A stretch of DNA of 64,000 nucleotides, from positions 109,543 through 173,542 of the forward strand of contig NZ_JAFLHG010000008.1 in the NCBI RefSeq assembly GCF_018717645.1, read 5' to 3'. Below are positions 1 through 8,967 of this stretch, piece after piece. A program made the translations under genes and the position numbers. Each line of letters begins with the position of its first letter. Positions within the stretch are counted from its first letter, which is position 1. The notes beneath the pieces are model-generated. The model saw nothing but the letters and a program-made list of their open reading frames with translations. It was not told the origin of the DNA and did not search any database. Origin of the DNA: Microbacterium flavum. Lineage in GTDB: Bacteria > Actinomycetota > Actinomycetes > Actinomycetales > Microbacteriaceae.

Positions 1-336
1 TGCATCGGCGACTACCTGCACCTCATCGTCTGCGACACGTGCGAGCTCCACTGGATCGACAGCGACTGGAACACCGTCGTCGAAGCGTGGCACGACCACG
101 CATTCCCCGGCTGGCGTCAGCTTCCCATCCTCCCGGCCAAGCTCCGCGGGCAGATGGGCACCAGCAAAATGACACCGAAGCTCAAGGAATGGCTCGAAGC
201 GAACTACCCGCCCGCGCTCCGAGCCGTCGGGGCACCCATCCTCACCGACCGGGGCGGGAGCGGCACCCGCCACGTACCCAGCTACAGCCCCTACGGCGGA
301 TTCGACCTCGCCGTCGACGAGCAGGGTCGCGCGTGA
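1..336 (+). CDS. Hypothetical protein, 5'-truncated by window edge
   Basis: The frame is open from the first base, and translation gives CIGDYLHLIVCDTCELHWID near the visible start, so the N-terminus lies outside the window. The visible 111 residues contain a Cys-x2-Cys pair (C11, C14) and a Trp/His-rich stretch (AWHDHAFPGW). This pattern resembles small proteins such as DUF6349 found on actinobacterial conjugative elements, but that match is from memory. The stop TGA overlaps the GTG start of the next gene, so the two are translationally coupled. No enzymatic motif is visible. Confidence 0.6.
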   Translation, partial: CIGDYLHLIVCDTCELHWIDSDWNTVVEAWHDHAFPGWRQLPILPAKLRGQMGTSKMTPKLKEWLEANYPPALRAVGAPILTDRGGSGTRHVPSYSPYGGFDLAVDEQGRA

Positions 337-662
337 ACACCACGCGCGACCCGCGCCTCCCCCGCCCCATGGACCTCGCGCGCGAGGTCGCGCAGCTCGA
401 GCACGACGGGCATCCGTTCGCAGTCGGACAGCGCATCGCCTACGACGTCCGCGTCTACGACTACAAGAAAGACCGCACCCACGACGAGCGCCAAGAGGCG
501 GTCATCGTCGAACTCTGGATCGAAGACTGGCACGGCCGCGACCTCCCCTACGCCGAATGCCTCACCGACGAGGGAACGGCAAGCCGCGTGTGGTTCCACC
601 GCGACAAGCCCGGAACGCCCATGGGCGTCACCGGCCGCATCGACCCCAACGCACTCTTCTGA
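333..662 (+). CDS. Hypothetical protein, 109 aa
   Basis: I chose GTG at 333 because it overlaps the upstream stop in a GTGA junction, the coupling style seen throughout this window. The protein begins VNTTRDPRLPRP and is mostly soluble and charged. A central segment (IAYDVRVYDYKKDRTHDE) is followed by a WIEDWHGRDLPYAEC stretch that looks like a small beta-rich fold. I do not recognise a family. It probably belongs to the same mobile-element operon as its upstream neighbour. Confidence 0.6.
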   Translation: MNTTRDPRLPRPMDLAREVAQLEHDGHPFAVGQRIAYDVRVYDYKKDRTHDERQEAVIVELWIEDWHGRDLPYAECLTDEGTASRVWFHRDKPGTPMGVTGRIDPNALF

Positions 663-702
663 ACAACCAACGCAGCACACTAGAACGACGGAGACAACGA
701 TC

Positions 703-846
703 ATGACTCACCTCACCGCACGCCACAGCGACGGAACGCTCTGCAGCCGCGCTACCGAGACGCACGACTGCGCTCGACAGCACAGCTACGCCGACGAGAG
801 CGCACAGCGCGTCGACGCGCTCGGGGTCCGCACGCCACGAGACTAA
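703..846 (+). CDS. Small hypothetical protein, 47 aa
   Basis: A 48-codon frame starts with ATG at 703 and ends with TAA at 844-846. A purine-rich GGAGA site lies about 9 bases upstream (690-694). The product (MTHLTARHSDGTLC...) has three Cys and several His. That composition could bind a metal or simply reflect GC-rich codons. It sits 40 bp after the previous gene in the same direction, so it is probably the third gene of that operon. Confidence 0.4.
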   Translation: MTHLTARHSDGTLCSRATETHDCARQHSYADESAQRVDALGVRTPRD

Positions 847-872
847 AAGGCCGCCGTGCTACTAATGCAGAC

Positions 873-1039
873 ATGAGTCAGCCCCAGCAGCTTGAAGACC
901 TCGTTGCCGCCGTCCGTCCTGCTCTGCAGGCCGCGCCGACGTCGACGCGGCTGAACGCAACCGGATCGGTCACGTGCTGAACGAGGCGCTCCCCCCGACG
1001 TCCTACGATCTCCGCCGCGAGGGAGAGATCGCCGACTGA
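873..1039 (+). pseudogene. Frameshifted small protein gene
   Basis: ATG at 873 opens a frame reading MSQPQQLEDLVAAVRPALQA, which then stops at 980. From about 933 the neighbouring frame reads ADVDAAERNRIGHVLNEA and continues to a TGA at 1037-1039 with typical actinobacterial codon use. Joined, the two halves give one plausible helical protein of about 55 residues. The shift lies near 930-940 in a GC-rich run. Either a one-base change has broken the gene or the read contains an error. The function is unknown. Confidence 0.4.
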
Positions 1040-1164
1040 GTGCGGCGTGGTCGGCGCAACGTACCGCGACCACGACTATTGCGAGTGGGTTGCCGTCTTT
1101 CGAATCCGGAACATCGGTGACCGTTCGCCAAGGAAACTTGCGTTCATTGACGGTGCCGCGCCGC

Positions 1165-3945
1165 CTAATCTGAAGAATCGAGTTCGTTGAATTCAAACCC
1201 CATCTGGCCAGCCTGCTCAGCGCGTAGCCGCTTGGCCGAGATCTTCGCAGCCGGCGTTGCGGTGCTCGCGTTCTCACCGAGCCCCGCGAGCCCGTCGACG
1301 CAATCTCCGGCGAGAATCTCCGTCAACAGGCTCGCCTGGTCTTCCTTGAGGTTTACCAGCAAGCCGATGACGTTCAGCAAGTCGATGAGGTCCGCGGTGT
1401 AGTCCGACAACCAATGGTCGGACTGAACGTTCATTAGATCCGAGACACGTCGGTCCCCGATCACCGGGCGCGATCGATCGGCGCGACGAGAGGAGAACCA
1501 TCTGTCGAGCACCGGCATCCGGTCGACGGAATAGCTGCGCATCGCGGGAGTTACGCGCGCGATGACACCTTCGCCGACCGAAAGGCGCTCAGTCTCCGCG
1601 TCGTAATCGAGAGTGTTCGGGAAGCCTGCTTCAGTAGACGGAATCGCCACGATGTTCTGCGGCGCGCGATCGTTAGAGAGCCGAGGCACGCCGGAGGTCG
1701 ATGTCGAGTGGTCAAACTGCTGCATCCGGAGGCCATATGTCTGGTACCAAACCGACTTGCGACCCAGCGTGACGGCTCGCTCGAAGAGTGCAACGTCCGT
1801 CGTGAAAGGCACACGCACCCCCGGCGTCGTCAGGCTGTGAGCGAATGCCTCAACATAGCCGGCATGCGAAGCCACGCCGACGATATAGGCGACGATCTCC
1901 TCTGTTCCGACTGGACGACCGTAGATCGACTCCAGGGTCGTAATCACTTCAGCGCGGAGATTCGTTTGTGTGGCGGCGGCGTCAGCCCACATCGGATACA
2001 CGCGCCCGCCGCGGCCTGAGTAGTGATGCATGTCGGGGGGAGTGGCACTTACCGTGAGCGCAGGGCCCTCGCGAGGTGGGTCCACGTTCGGGGCGGTGAT
2101 AAAGACTTGTGCATCCGATGCCGAGGCCCACAGGGTCGGGTTCGGCCGGTTCAGCACGCGCTTGTCCGGAATGATCCATTCTCGATCGAGCGAACGCACG
2201 GCATAACGCACCGGTGCTTCGGCCGAGTCGTCAGCTCCGATCGACTTACCCCTCAAAGCGAAGCCGGGTAGCGCCTCTTTCAGCGCCTTGTCGACCTTCA
2301 GGCCGGCGCCCTCGGAGAATAGCTCGCGTTGTCGCACCACATCTTTCTCACCCTGTAGCGCTGTAACTCGCTTAGTCAGGGACGTGACATCGGGTGCGAT
2401 TACCCATGTACGCCCGGGCATCACGCCGGAGCCGTCGTAGACGAACAAATCCTCCAGCAGCGGGTGCCGCGTCCAGGAGTCGTCGCCTACGGCGGTGAAC
2501 GGTGCCCGCGGGTTGTCCGACGCGAGTGTCCAGCCGTCGTCATCAAGAGTGATTGACTCCAGCTCGCTGAACTTGTTACTGCGGTCACCAGGACTGAGAC
2601 TCCTGGTCTTCACGGTTGCGGGAGCGTCAGTCCCCCCCGGCCGTCGCACGGCGATGACGATGCAGACCGGCTGCTGAACACCCTCAAAGATGCGCGTGTT
2701 GACGGCTGGCTGGAGCCCTTCTGGTGAGCAGTCGATCACGAAGAGGTCGGTGGCCTGCTCGCGCATCTTCGCGCGCATCTTTTGGAATCCATCGCCGTCG
2801 AGAAATCCGGCCGCGGTGATGAACGTCACCACACCCGGTGACCCTGGCGGCGCAGAGTCGAAGACCTTCCACGTCGCCCAGCGCCAGAAGAAAACGTAGA
2901 GATTCCGCAACTGTTTGACGTGCGGGCCCAACTTCCATTCTTTCGGGGGGGTGTAATCGTCGAGCGGGACGAAACCATGAGCGCCGTCTTCGATCCATCC
3001 ACCCCTGCCCTTAGCCTTGTCCTTGTATGGCGGGTTGCCGAGCACCACGAGGATCTGCTCCTCCCGCTTGATCCTGTCGGCTTGGCGGCGCGACTCAGCG
3101 ATCGGTTGATAGAACTGGCCCATGGCGTCGAACTCCGCGTGCGGATCGCTGAGGGTGTCCGCAACGTAAGTGCGTAGCTTGTCGACCGACGCGTCCGACC
3201 CGAGCGCTGCGAGCTCCGCGAGTAGGCGCAGCTGCGAGACGGCGTAGGGGCCGAGCTGGATCTCGAAGCCGATGACCTTTGACAAGTGCGCGGTCAGTGC
3301 CGCCCCTTGAGCAGCCAGCCCGTAATCCGCGGCGCTGCGAGCGGCGACCAGCCGTAGCGTCTCGAGCAGGAACGCGCCGGTGCCCATGGCAGGGTCGATC
3401 AGTGTCACGCTGTCGTCAGCCAGGCCAGCGGGGAGCCCTAGAAGTGACTGGACGGCGTCGTCGGTGAGTCGCGTCATGGACCGAACGACAGGGATCGGCG
3501 TGTAGTAACTGCCGGTCTTGCGACGCAGGGTGTTGTCGTAGGTGGCGAGGAAGTCCTCGTAGAAGAACAGCCACGCATCGCGACGGCTGCCCTTCTCGAT
3601 CTTCTGCCAGTCGACTGCCGAGAGCACCCGCTTGGAGGTGTCGACGACACCTTTGAGGCCTGACTCGCTCTCCGCGACCGAACCGAGCACTTGCAACGCG
3701 CGGCCAATCAGGGAGTTGGTCGAACCGAGCTCCTTGCCGATGTGGTCTGTGTCTTGCTCGATCGAAATACCCTTGGCTCGGGCGATCAGTAGACCGAACG
3801 TAACCGCTTGCGCGTAGCCGTCCGCGAACTGTTTGTCATCCGCGGTGGGGAACAGCAGATTGCGCCAATCCTTCGCCGTCGCCCGGAGAGTCTTCGCGCC
3901 CTGCGTCAGCTCATACTCAACCTCTGAGCGCAGCAACCGACACAA
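1165..3945 (-). CDS. ISP/type IIG-like DNA methyltransferase and specificity part (interrupted gene)
   Basis: This open frame of 926 codons, counted from a TTG that may not be a true start, is an adenine-N6 methyltransferase with a C-terminal specificity region. Visible motifs are RRKTGSYYTP (141-150, before motif I), DPAMGTGAF (motif I, 184-192) and NPPY (motif IV, 304-307). A long target-recognition half contains YSGRGGRVYPMW and ends near VWYQTYGL, in the style of type ISP enzymes. The helicase domain of classical ISP enzymes is absent. The frame is the direct continuation of 4009-4482: only the TAA at 4009-4011 and 21 further codons (FFSWSPIAPGNAGEL...) separate them. No ribosome site supports a restart, so the enzyme is probably inactivated or split by a nonsense mutation. 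Confidence 0.8.
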   Translation of the reverse strand: MCRLLRSEVEYELTQGAKTLRATAKDWRNLLFPTADDKQFADGYAQAVTFGLLIARAKGISIEQDTDHIGKELGSTNSLIGRALQVLGSVAESESGLKGVVDTSKRVLSAVDWQKIEKGSRRDAWLFFYEDFLATYDNTLRRKTGSYYTPIPVVRSMTRLTDDAVQSLLGLPAGLADDSVTLIDPAMGTGAFLLETLRLVAARSAADYGLAAQGAALTAHLSKVIGFEIQLGPYAVSQLRLLAELAALGSDASVDKLRTYVADTLSDPHAEFDAMGQFYQPIAESRRQADRIKREEQILVVLGNPPYKDKAKGRGGWIEDGAHGFVPLDDYTPPKEWKLGPHVKQLRNLYVFFWRWATWKVFDSAPPGSPGVVTFITAAGFLDGDGFQKMRAKMREQATDLFVIDCSPEGLQPAVNTRIFEGVQQPVCIVIAVRRPGGTDAPATVKTRSLSPGDRSNKFSELESITLDDDGWTLASDNPRAPFTAVGDDSWTRHPLLEDLFVYDGSGVMPGRTWVIAPDVTSLTKRVTALQGEKDVVRQRELFSEGAGLKVDKALKEALPGFALRGKSIGADDSAEAPVRYAVRSLDREWIIPDKRVLNRPNPTLWASASDAQVFITAPNVDPPREGPALTVSATPPDMHHYSGRGGRVYPMWADAAATQTNLRAEVITTLESIYGRPVGTEEIVAYIVGVASHAGYVEAFAHSLTTPGVRVPFTTDVALFERAVTLGRKSVWYQTYGLRMQQFDHSTSTSGVPRLSNDRAPQNIVAIPSTEAGFPNTLDYDAETERLSVGEGVIARVTPAMRSYSVDRMPVLDRWFSSRRADRSRPVIGDRRVSDLMNVQSDHWLSDYTADLIDLLNVIGLLVNLKEDQASLLTEILAGDCVDGLAGLGENASTATPAAKISAKRLRAEQAGQMGFEFNELDSSD

Positions 3946-4008
3946 CCGAGCGGATACGCGCGCGAGCTCACCGGCGTTGCCGGGCGCAATCGGAGACCAG
4001 CTGAAGAA

Positions 4009-4482
4009 TTACCTCATCATTGCTTCGAGCCACTCACCCGCGACCAATTCCGCGCCTGCGACGGCGATGTCACCGTCAAGACGGCCGACGTGATGGACGA
4101 GCTCGCCGTTCTGCCAGAGCGACCACGACTGGCCGTCCGTGTAAAGGACATTCGGAAGGAGGGAAAGTCGCGCGAACTGATCCTTGTCATGGCCGCGGTA
4201 GCTGCGCGGATCGGCCCCCTTCCCAAGAGCCTTGACCTCGACGAACCCGGTGAGCGCGCCGCCGACAGTGACGGCAAAGTCGGGACGGGAGTTGATATCG
4301 GCCATCTGCACCTCACCGATGACGTTCACATCAGATAAACCAAGTGCCTTGGCCAGGGCCCGGAGAAACGCGTCGAGAGGGGTACGGAGCTGATCCTCGG
4401 GATCGCCCGAGATGACGGGCTGATTCAGCTTCTTCTTCAGATCAATGCCAAGAGTACGGACGGCGTCGGACAGCATGGTCAT
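4009..4482 (-). CDS. Nuclease-like N-terminal part of the interrupted restriction-modification gene
   Basis: ATG at 4482 begins a 157-residue product that ends at TAA 4009-4011. The segment RPDFAVTVGG...GFVEVKALGKG has the PD...(E)xK arrangement of PD-(D/E)XK nucleases, as in the N-terminal cleavage module of ISP/type IIG single-chain enzymes. The downstream methyltransferase lies in the same frame right after the stop. The intervening codons FFSWSPIAPG match the linker expected between these two domains in related proteins, as I recall them. I read 1165-4482 as one gene of about 1105 residues with a premature stop. A natural two-subunit split is the alternative. Confidence 0.75.
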   Translation of the reverse strand: MTMLSDAVRTLGIDLKKKLNQPVISGDPEDQLRTPLDAFLRALAKALGLSDVNVIGEVQMADINSRPDFAVTVGGALTGFVEVKALGKGADPRSYRGHDKDQFARLSLLPNVLYTDGQSWSLWQNGELVHHVGRLDGDIAVAGAELVAGEWLEAMMR

Positions 4483-4692
4483 GTCCTCACGCTATCGGGA
4501 GGAGGAGCGACCGCCTGGCTCTCAGTGGGGGTGAGCCGCCTGCGCCGGCAGAACATAGTTCGGCATGGTGACCGTATGAGGATCGCCTTGTGCACTGCAC
4601 GTGAGGTACTGCCGACGGGGCGTGATGGGATCACCCGAAAGAAGGCAAGCACATTGCTCGCGATCTGACGCACACCCGCAGACAATGGGACG

Positions 4693-5337
4693 ATGCCATC
4701 TCATCCAGTACCCCGGCAGCGAGGCAGCTTCGAGCGCACCCGGGACCATTGGTGGTGGCGGGAGGGATGGGGTCCGGGGACCCGCTACCTGACCTGGCAT
4801 CTCACGTTCGAGGTCGCGACCGCTCTCCACGAGGCGGCGCAGCGTGCCGGCGAGGCCCTCAGAACGGTAGCGGGCGTCGATGTTGTGCCGGTCGAGTGGT
4901 TGCATCTGACGATGACGGGTGTCGGGCATTCCGGTGATCTCGATCCGGCGACGCTGAACGAGCATGTCGACTCTGTTTTCAGCGCTGCGTCCCACGCCTC
5001 GATCGTGCCGCTGGTCTTCGATCGCCTCTTCATCTATCAGGAGGGCCTCTGTCTCTCCGCGACGTCACCGGGATTACAAGAGCTGCGCAAGCTGCAAGGC
5101 GAACTCGTGTCGGCGGCCGGCGGCCCCGCCCCCGACCCGGACGAGGTCTTCTACCCGCACGTGAGTCTTGGCTACTTCTCTCAAGAGATCAGTGAAGAGG
5201 CGTTGAGCGACGCGCTAGAACTCGCTGACCTCCATCAGGTCGTTGTAGTGTCTCCGCGCCTTTCGCTCATCGAACTCGGTCGCGACGACCGCATGTACAC
5301 ATGGCGGGTGGTGGCGCAGCAAGAGTTGCGCAGCTGA
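4693..5337 (+). CDS. 2H phosphoesterase / 2'-5' RNA ligase family protein
   Basis: The 214-residue protein carries both signature motifs of the 2H superfamily: HLTM (in VEWLHLTMTG) and HVSL (in FYPHVSLGYF). They are separated by about 100 residues, as expected for the two-lobed fold. Members hydrolyse or ligate 2',5' or cyclic phosphodiesters in RNA or nucleotides, and the substrate here cannot be told. It is a single gene between the restriction-modification gene and a membrane protein, with no obvious partner. 2H enzymes sometimes counter nucleotide-signalling defences, but nothing here tests that. Confidence 0.8.
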   Translation: MPSHPVPRQRGSFERTRDHWWWREGWGPGTRYLTWHLTFEVATALHEAAQRAGEALRTVAGVDVVPVEWLHLTMTGVGHSGDLDPATLNEHVDSVFSAASHASIVPLVFDRLFIYQEGLCLSATSPGLQELRKLQGELVSAAGGPAPDPDEVFYPHVSLGYFSQEISEEALSDALELADLHQVVVVSPRLSLIELGRDDRMYTWRVVAQQELRS

Positions 5338-5470
5338 CCCTCCCGTTCGGATACACGCGACCAAGGCAGCAACTGCGTGAGCTGGCGCAGGATTGCCTCG
5401 ATGAGGGACCGGTCAAGGTACGCGGCGACATCTACCGACGAGACCGATATGAGCAGGCGAGAGGTGTGGT

Positions 5471-6118
5471 TTAGGAAACCGACCCAGCCGTCTGCAGAAA
5501 CATCGAGACGATCGCGGTTGCCGCAGCGAGCGAAACCAGCAGCGGAGACGTGAGCGCAATGATCCATCGCGTGACCGCAGGATGATCGCACGCGCCCGCT
5601 ACGCGCTGGCCGACCAAGTAGGTGACGGCCCGCGCGAACCCTGCGCGACGACGATCGACGCCGAGCCGTTTGACGTCGATCGCCAGCCACACCAGGAAGA
5701 TGACGATCGCGGCCTGGATCGCGTAGATTCCCACGGCCCCGACGAGCGAAGACAGCGCGTCGGCAACTTGCTGCGCCGAGCCCGCGGGGACGGCCACCCC
5801 GGCCATGCCGCCTAGGAACGTCGAAACGCACAGCAGGAAGGCTGAGGTTCCGTAGCGGCCAAGCCACGACAGTCGGTTGAGGAGATGACTCTGGTCGGCG
5901 AGTCGAGGGAGGGGGCGAGCGCCGGCAAGCACCGTCATCGTGAGGCCGGCCACGACAAGCGTCAGGGACCAGAACAACGCGATGGGCCACATTCGGCCGA
6001 ATAGCGAGCCAATGCCGGCCACGAGGTAGAAGGTCGTCAGCACCGGGACCGGACCCAGCAGCGCGGACGCGATCACCTCGACACGTGAAGGACGTTTGCC
6101 GGCTGCGACTGTGCTCAT
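5471..6118 (-). CDS. Multi-pass membrane protein, unknown function
   Basis: The 215-residue product has about five hydrophobic segments, for example VLTTFYLVAGIGSLF, IALFWSLTLVVAGLT and IYAIQAAIVIFLVWLAI, with basic loops. I recognise no transporter signature. Its ATG overlaps the stop of the AraC-type regulator upstream by four bases (ATGA), so the two are co-transcribed leftward and the protein may be under that regulator. The 130 bp between its end and the 2H gene contain nothing I can name. Confidence 0.7.
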   Translation of the reverse strand: MSTVAAGKRPSRVEVIASALLGPVPVLTTFYLVAGIGSLFGRMWPIALFWSLTLVVAGLTMTVLAGARPLPRLADQSHLLNRLSWLGRYGTSAFLLCVSTFLGGMAGVAVPAGSAQQVADALSSLVGAVGIYAIQAAIVIFLVWLAIDVKRLGVDRRRAGFARAVTYLVGQRVAGACDHPAVTRWIIALTSPLLVSLAAATAIVSMFLQTAGSVS

Positions 6119-7071
6119 GTCGTCAACATACGGTCAACCTCGGACGTTCCAGGACCCGCCAGTGCGACACAAGCGGGTGTCGGTTGCCGGGTGATCGCTG
6201 CCGACTCTGCCGTGGTTGAGCGGCGCTCCTGTGCGGGTGTCGGAGAGCGTCTTTGGTCGTGCAGGTACTGGCCGGGCGTGGTGTTGGTGGCGACTCGGAA
6301 TTCGTTGGTGAGGTGCGCTTGGTCGACGTATCCGAGCTCTGTAGCTATTCGAGCTATTTCTGACCCCGGGTCCGAGAGCCGGCGGACTACTTCCTGGAGT
6401 CTGATGCGTCGAGCGACGTCGTTGGGTCCTCGTCCGACGGTTCGTTGCAGCGCTCGTTGCAGCGTGCGCTCGCTTGTGCCCAGAGCGGTCGCAATGTCCC
6501 GGCCCCGCCGCACCTCAGGAGCGGAAACCAACGCATCTAACGCAGCATTGGCCAAGAGGTGAGTGGGGGTCGGGGGTCGTTCGCGGATCATCTCTCGAAT
6601 GAGCACGTCCGCCCGTGCGGCGCGATCCTCGTCGTTCGTTCCCGACACAGCCTTGACAAGCGCGTACGCTCTGGCATCCAGCTGGGTTGTCAGCTCCTGC
6701 TCAGGCGTCAACGCGGCGGCGTTCAGGTCCGAGAGCACCGCGAGTCCCGCAGGACGCAAACGGATAGCGAACACAGATCCACGGCCGACGATCCTGCGAT
6801 TCCACGCCTTCGGGTGAGGTGAGGACACGACGAACGGCGCCGGCACGTCGCCCTGCTCAATACTGAAGGTGACGGCGGGGAAGTCGATGATGCGCTGATC
6901 CACGAACTCCTCCGCGGGAAGGTTCCAACGCACGCTCCAGTACGTGTCGATCACTGCACTGACATCGCGCGCGGGCCGAATCCACGAGGCAGCGAAACGA
7001 GAGAGGTTCTCTGGTGCAAGGACACCGGATCGCTCCGATGTAGCGATCGTCCGGACAGGTGAGCTGCTCAT
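6115..7071 (-). CDS. AraC-family transcriptional regulator
   Basis: The 318-residue protein has an N-terminal AraC-type sensor region and a C-terminal two-helix DNA-binding domain with RGRDIATALGTSERTLQRAL and IARIATELGYVDQAHLTNEF, the classic second helix-turn-helix. A tail of about 45 low-complexity residues follows. I placed the start at ATG 7071 (MSSSPVRT); the frame stays open upstream to 7491 but would run through the opposite-strand DUF6157 gene. Only 51 bp separate it from that divergent gene, so it may control the DUF6157-DUF1761 pair as well as its own downstream membrane gene. Confidence 0.85.
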   Translation of the reverse strand: MSSSPVRTIATSERSGVLAPENLSRFAASWIRPARDVSAVIDTYWSVRWNLPAEEFVDQRIIDFPAVTFSIEQGDVPAPFVVSSPHPKAWNRRIVGRGSVFAIRLRPAGLAVLSDLNAAALTPEQELTTQLDARAYALVKAVSGTNDEDRAARADVLIREMIRERPPTPTHLLANAALDALVSAPEVRRGRDIATALGTSERTLQRALQRTVGRGPNDVARRIRLQEVVRRLSDPGSEIARIATELGYVDQAHLTNEFRVATNTTPGQYLHDQRRSPTPAQERRSTTAESAAITRQPTPACVALAGPGTSEVDRMLTT

Positions 7072-7122
7072 GTGACGCAATTCTCCAATACTCACGACCG
7101 GGGGACCAAGCAAGCTGGTCGG

Positions 7123-7530
7123 GTGAGCACGACGAACTACTACAACACGTTCATCCAAGTCGCACCGGACTGTCCGACGAACATCCCGGAGGTGCCGCCG
7201 GTCACCGCGACCCCGACCGTCGCGGCGCTGCAGCATCGGCTGATCATGGAACGCCCATACGGGCTGACATCCGATGACATCATCTTCGGTGTGGCGGCCA
7301 TTCGCGCCGACATCCCTGTATGTGACCACGAGGCCGAACGCGCCCGCTTCTTCTCGAAAGGTCAGCCGTGCATGCGCGCCTCCGTGCTGTCCAAACGGTA
7401 CGGATGGGGCACTCATCACGACGCGCAGGGCCGCGTTGCCCTGTACGGAGTTGGTACCCCCGAGTATGAGCGCCTCGCCGCGGACCCACACATCACCCAG
7501 AAGCTGGCGATGCGGTCGTCCCGCGCATGA
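7123..7530 (+). CDS. DUF6157 family protein
   Basis: The start GTG at 7123 gives VSTTNYYNTFIQVAPDCP, the typical N-terminus of DUF6157 as I recall it. The body contains YGLTSDDIIFGV and a conserved FFSKGQPCMRASVLSKRYGWG block, with full family length of 135 residues. The upstream in-frame GTG at 7072 would overlap the divergent regulator and is less likely. The role of the family is unknown. The stop overlaps the ATG of the DUF1761 gene (ATGA at 7527), so both are made together. Confidence 0.8.
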   Translation: MSTTNYYNTFIQVAPDCPTNIPEVPPVTATPTVAALQHRLIMERPYGLTSDDIIFGVAAIRADIPVCDHEAERARFFSKGQPCMRASVLSKRYGWGTHHDAQGRVALYGVGTPEYERLAADPHITQKLAMRSSRA

Positions 7531-7946
7531 ATCAGACTCTCGGAGAGGTCACGTGGTGGGCGGTCGGCATTGCGGCACTGGCGTACTTCGCCCTCGGCGC
7601 CGCATGGTTCACACCCCTCTTCGGCGCCGCCTGGGATCGATCGATCGGCCATGACCGATCCGCCTCGAAGGGCAGATTCCCGACCCCGTACTACATCTTG
7701 CCGATGGTCGGAGCTGTCGTCACGGCCGTTGCGATCGCCGTCGTCATCGCGCTCATCCCGGCTACAGGGCCGCTGATCGGCACGGGCATCGGGGCGATCG
7801 TCGGTCTTGCCATCGCCGCCGCAACTCTCACCAACGCGCTCACACCACACACTCCCAAGCCCTATCTCTTCGCCACCATCACCGGCGGCTACCACCTCGT
7901 GGGATGCACCATCGCAGGCCTCATCATCGGCGCCCTCGGCACCTAG
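7527..7946 (+). CDS. DUF1761 membrane protein
   Basis: This 139-residue protein has four predicted membrane segments, starting with WWAVGIAALAYFALGAAWF. The first helix carries the family pattern of an aromatic-rich segment followed by W-F-x-P-L-F-G-x-x-W. A TPYYILPMVG start to the second helix and a GGYHLVGCT motif near the end also fit DUF1761. The function is unknown. It is translationally coupled to the DUF6157 gene and faces the AraC-type regulator. Confidence 0.75.
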   Translation: MNQTLGEVTWWAVGIAALAYFALGAAWFTPLFGAAWDRSIGHDRSASKGRFPTPYYILPMVGAVVTAVAIAVVIALIPATGPLIGTGIGAIVGLAIAAATLTNALTPHTPKPYLFATITGGYHLVGCTIAGLIIGALGT

Positions 7947-8099
7947 GAGTCACTACCACCGACTCTCGGGATGATCGGAACGACAGCCGCCCGCGCGCGG
8001 ATCGTTTCCGGGACGTTGAGGGCCTGCTGGCCGCTACTCCGTGCCAGAACGGTGAGGGGTTCGGGCACCGAAACTATCGGGACTGAGTTTCGGTGGGAG

Positions 8100-8918
8100 T
8101 CACTCGGGACCGGTGAGCCACGAGGCGAGGCGGTGACGGAATGTCTCGGGTTGCTCAATCCAGGGGTAGTGGCCGCAGTCTTCGATGAGTGTGTAGCTGG
8201 CGCCGAGAAGGCTGGCGTAGTCCGCGACCGGCTTGACGCCGGTCAGAAGGTCGCGACTGCCCGCGACGACCAGGGCTCGTGGGTGACTCGTAGCGCGGAT
8301 GCGGTCAGTTGCATCCGGAGGAATGTCGATGAACCAGGCCTCCGCAGATGCGAGGCTGACGGCACCGATCGTCGCGTGAGCTTGCTCGACGGCGGTCCAG
8401 CGTGCGTAGCTCGCGGGTGCTTGCCGCCGGAAGGCCACGCGGAACTCGGACTCGGTTGCGGGGTCATCGGTCGTCATGGCGGCGAGGGCTTCACGCGCCT
8501 CCGCGGTGGCCCAGTCCTCCGCGATCGACTCGGCGTCGGAAGGTGTGCCGCTGAGCCAGGAAGCGGGCGGGGTAATAAGAGCCATCGAACCGACCCGCGA
8601 CGTGAATTGAGCGGCCGTGGCCAAAGCGAGGCGAGTGCCGGCGGAGTGCGCGATCACATCGAATGAACTGAGGCCGAGTGCGTCGGCGAGGAGGATGACG
8701 TCGCTCGCGTCGGCCCACCACCCGCGACTGAGCCCGCCACTTCGCGGGGTGCCTCGCGGATGCAGGACGATGAGTGGCCGGACATCACCCACGCCGGCGA
8801 AGTCGCCCAGATACTCCGGCCCTCGGCAAGGGCCTCCGGGTAGAACGATTACCGGATCGCCCACGCCGTCACCGAGAGCGGTGACCGCGAAGGGAAGGGC
8901 GAGCATGTCGAGATTCAC
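8100..8918 (-). CDS. Alpha/beta hydrolase (S33-like)
   Basis: The 272-residue protein has the oxyanion-hole segment VLPGGPCRGP (25-34) and a nucleophile elbow AHSAGT with Ser92. The acid is plausibly in VVAGSRDLLTG, and the catalytic His in CGHYPWIEQP near the C-terminus. This is the layout of proline iminopeptidase-like hydrolases. The substrate is unknown. It is a single gene with its start next to the first 175-bp repeat (8968-9142), so its promoter region may have been affected by that element. Confidence 0.85.
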   Translation of the reverse strand: MNLDMLALPFAVTALGDGVGDPVIVLPGGPCRGPEYLGDFAGVGDVRPLIVLHPRGTPRSGGLSRGWWADASDVILLADALGLSSFDVIAHSAGTRLALATAAQFTSRVGSMALITPPASWLSGTPSDAESIAEDWATAEAREALAAMTTDDPATESEFRVAFRRQAPASYARWTAVEQAHATIGAVSLASAEAWFIDIPPDATDRIRATSHPRALVVAGSRDLLTGVKPVADYASLLGASYTLIEDCGHYPWIEQPETFRHRLASWLTGPE

Positions 8919-8967
8919 GCTTCCAGGGTGGCACGCCAGTTGTAGATTCCCTCAACCGCCCGAATCT

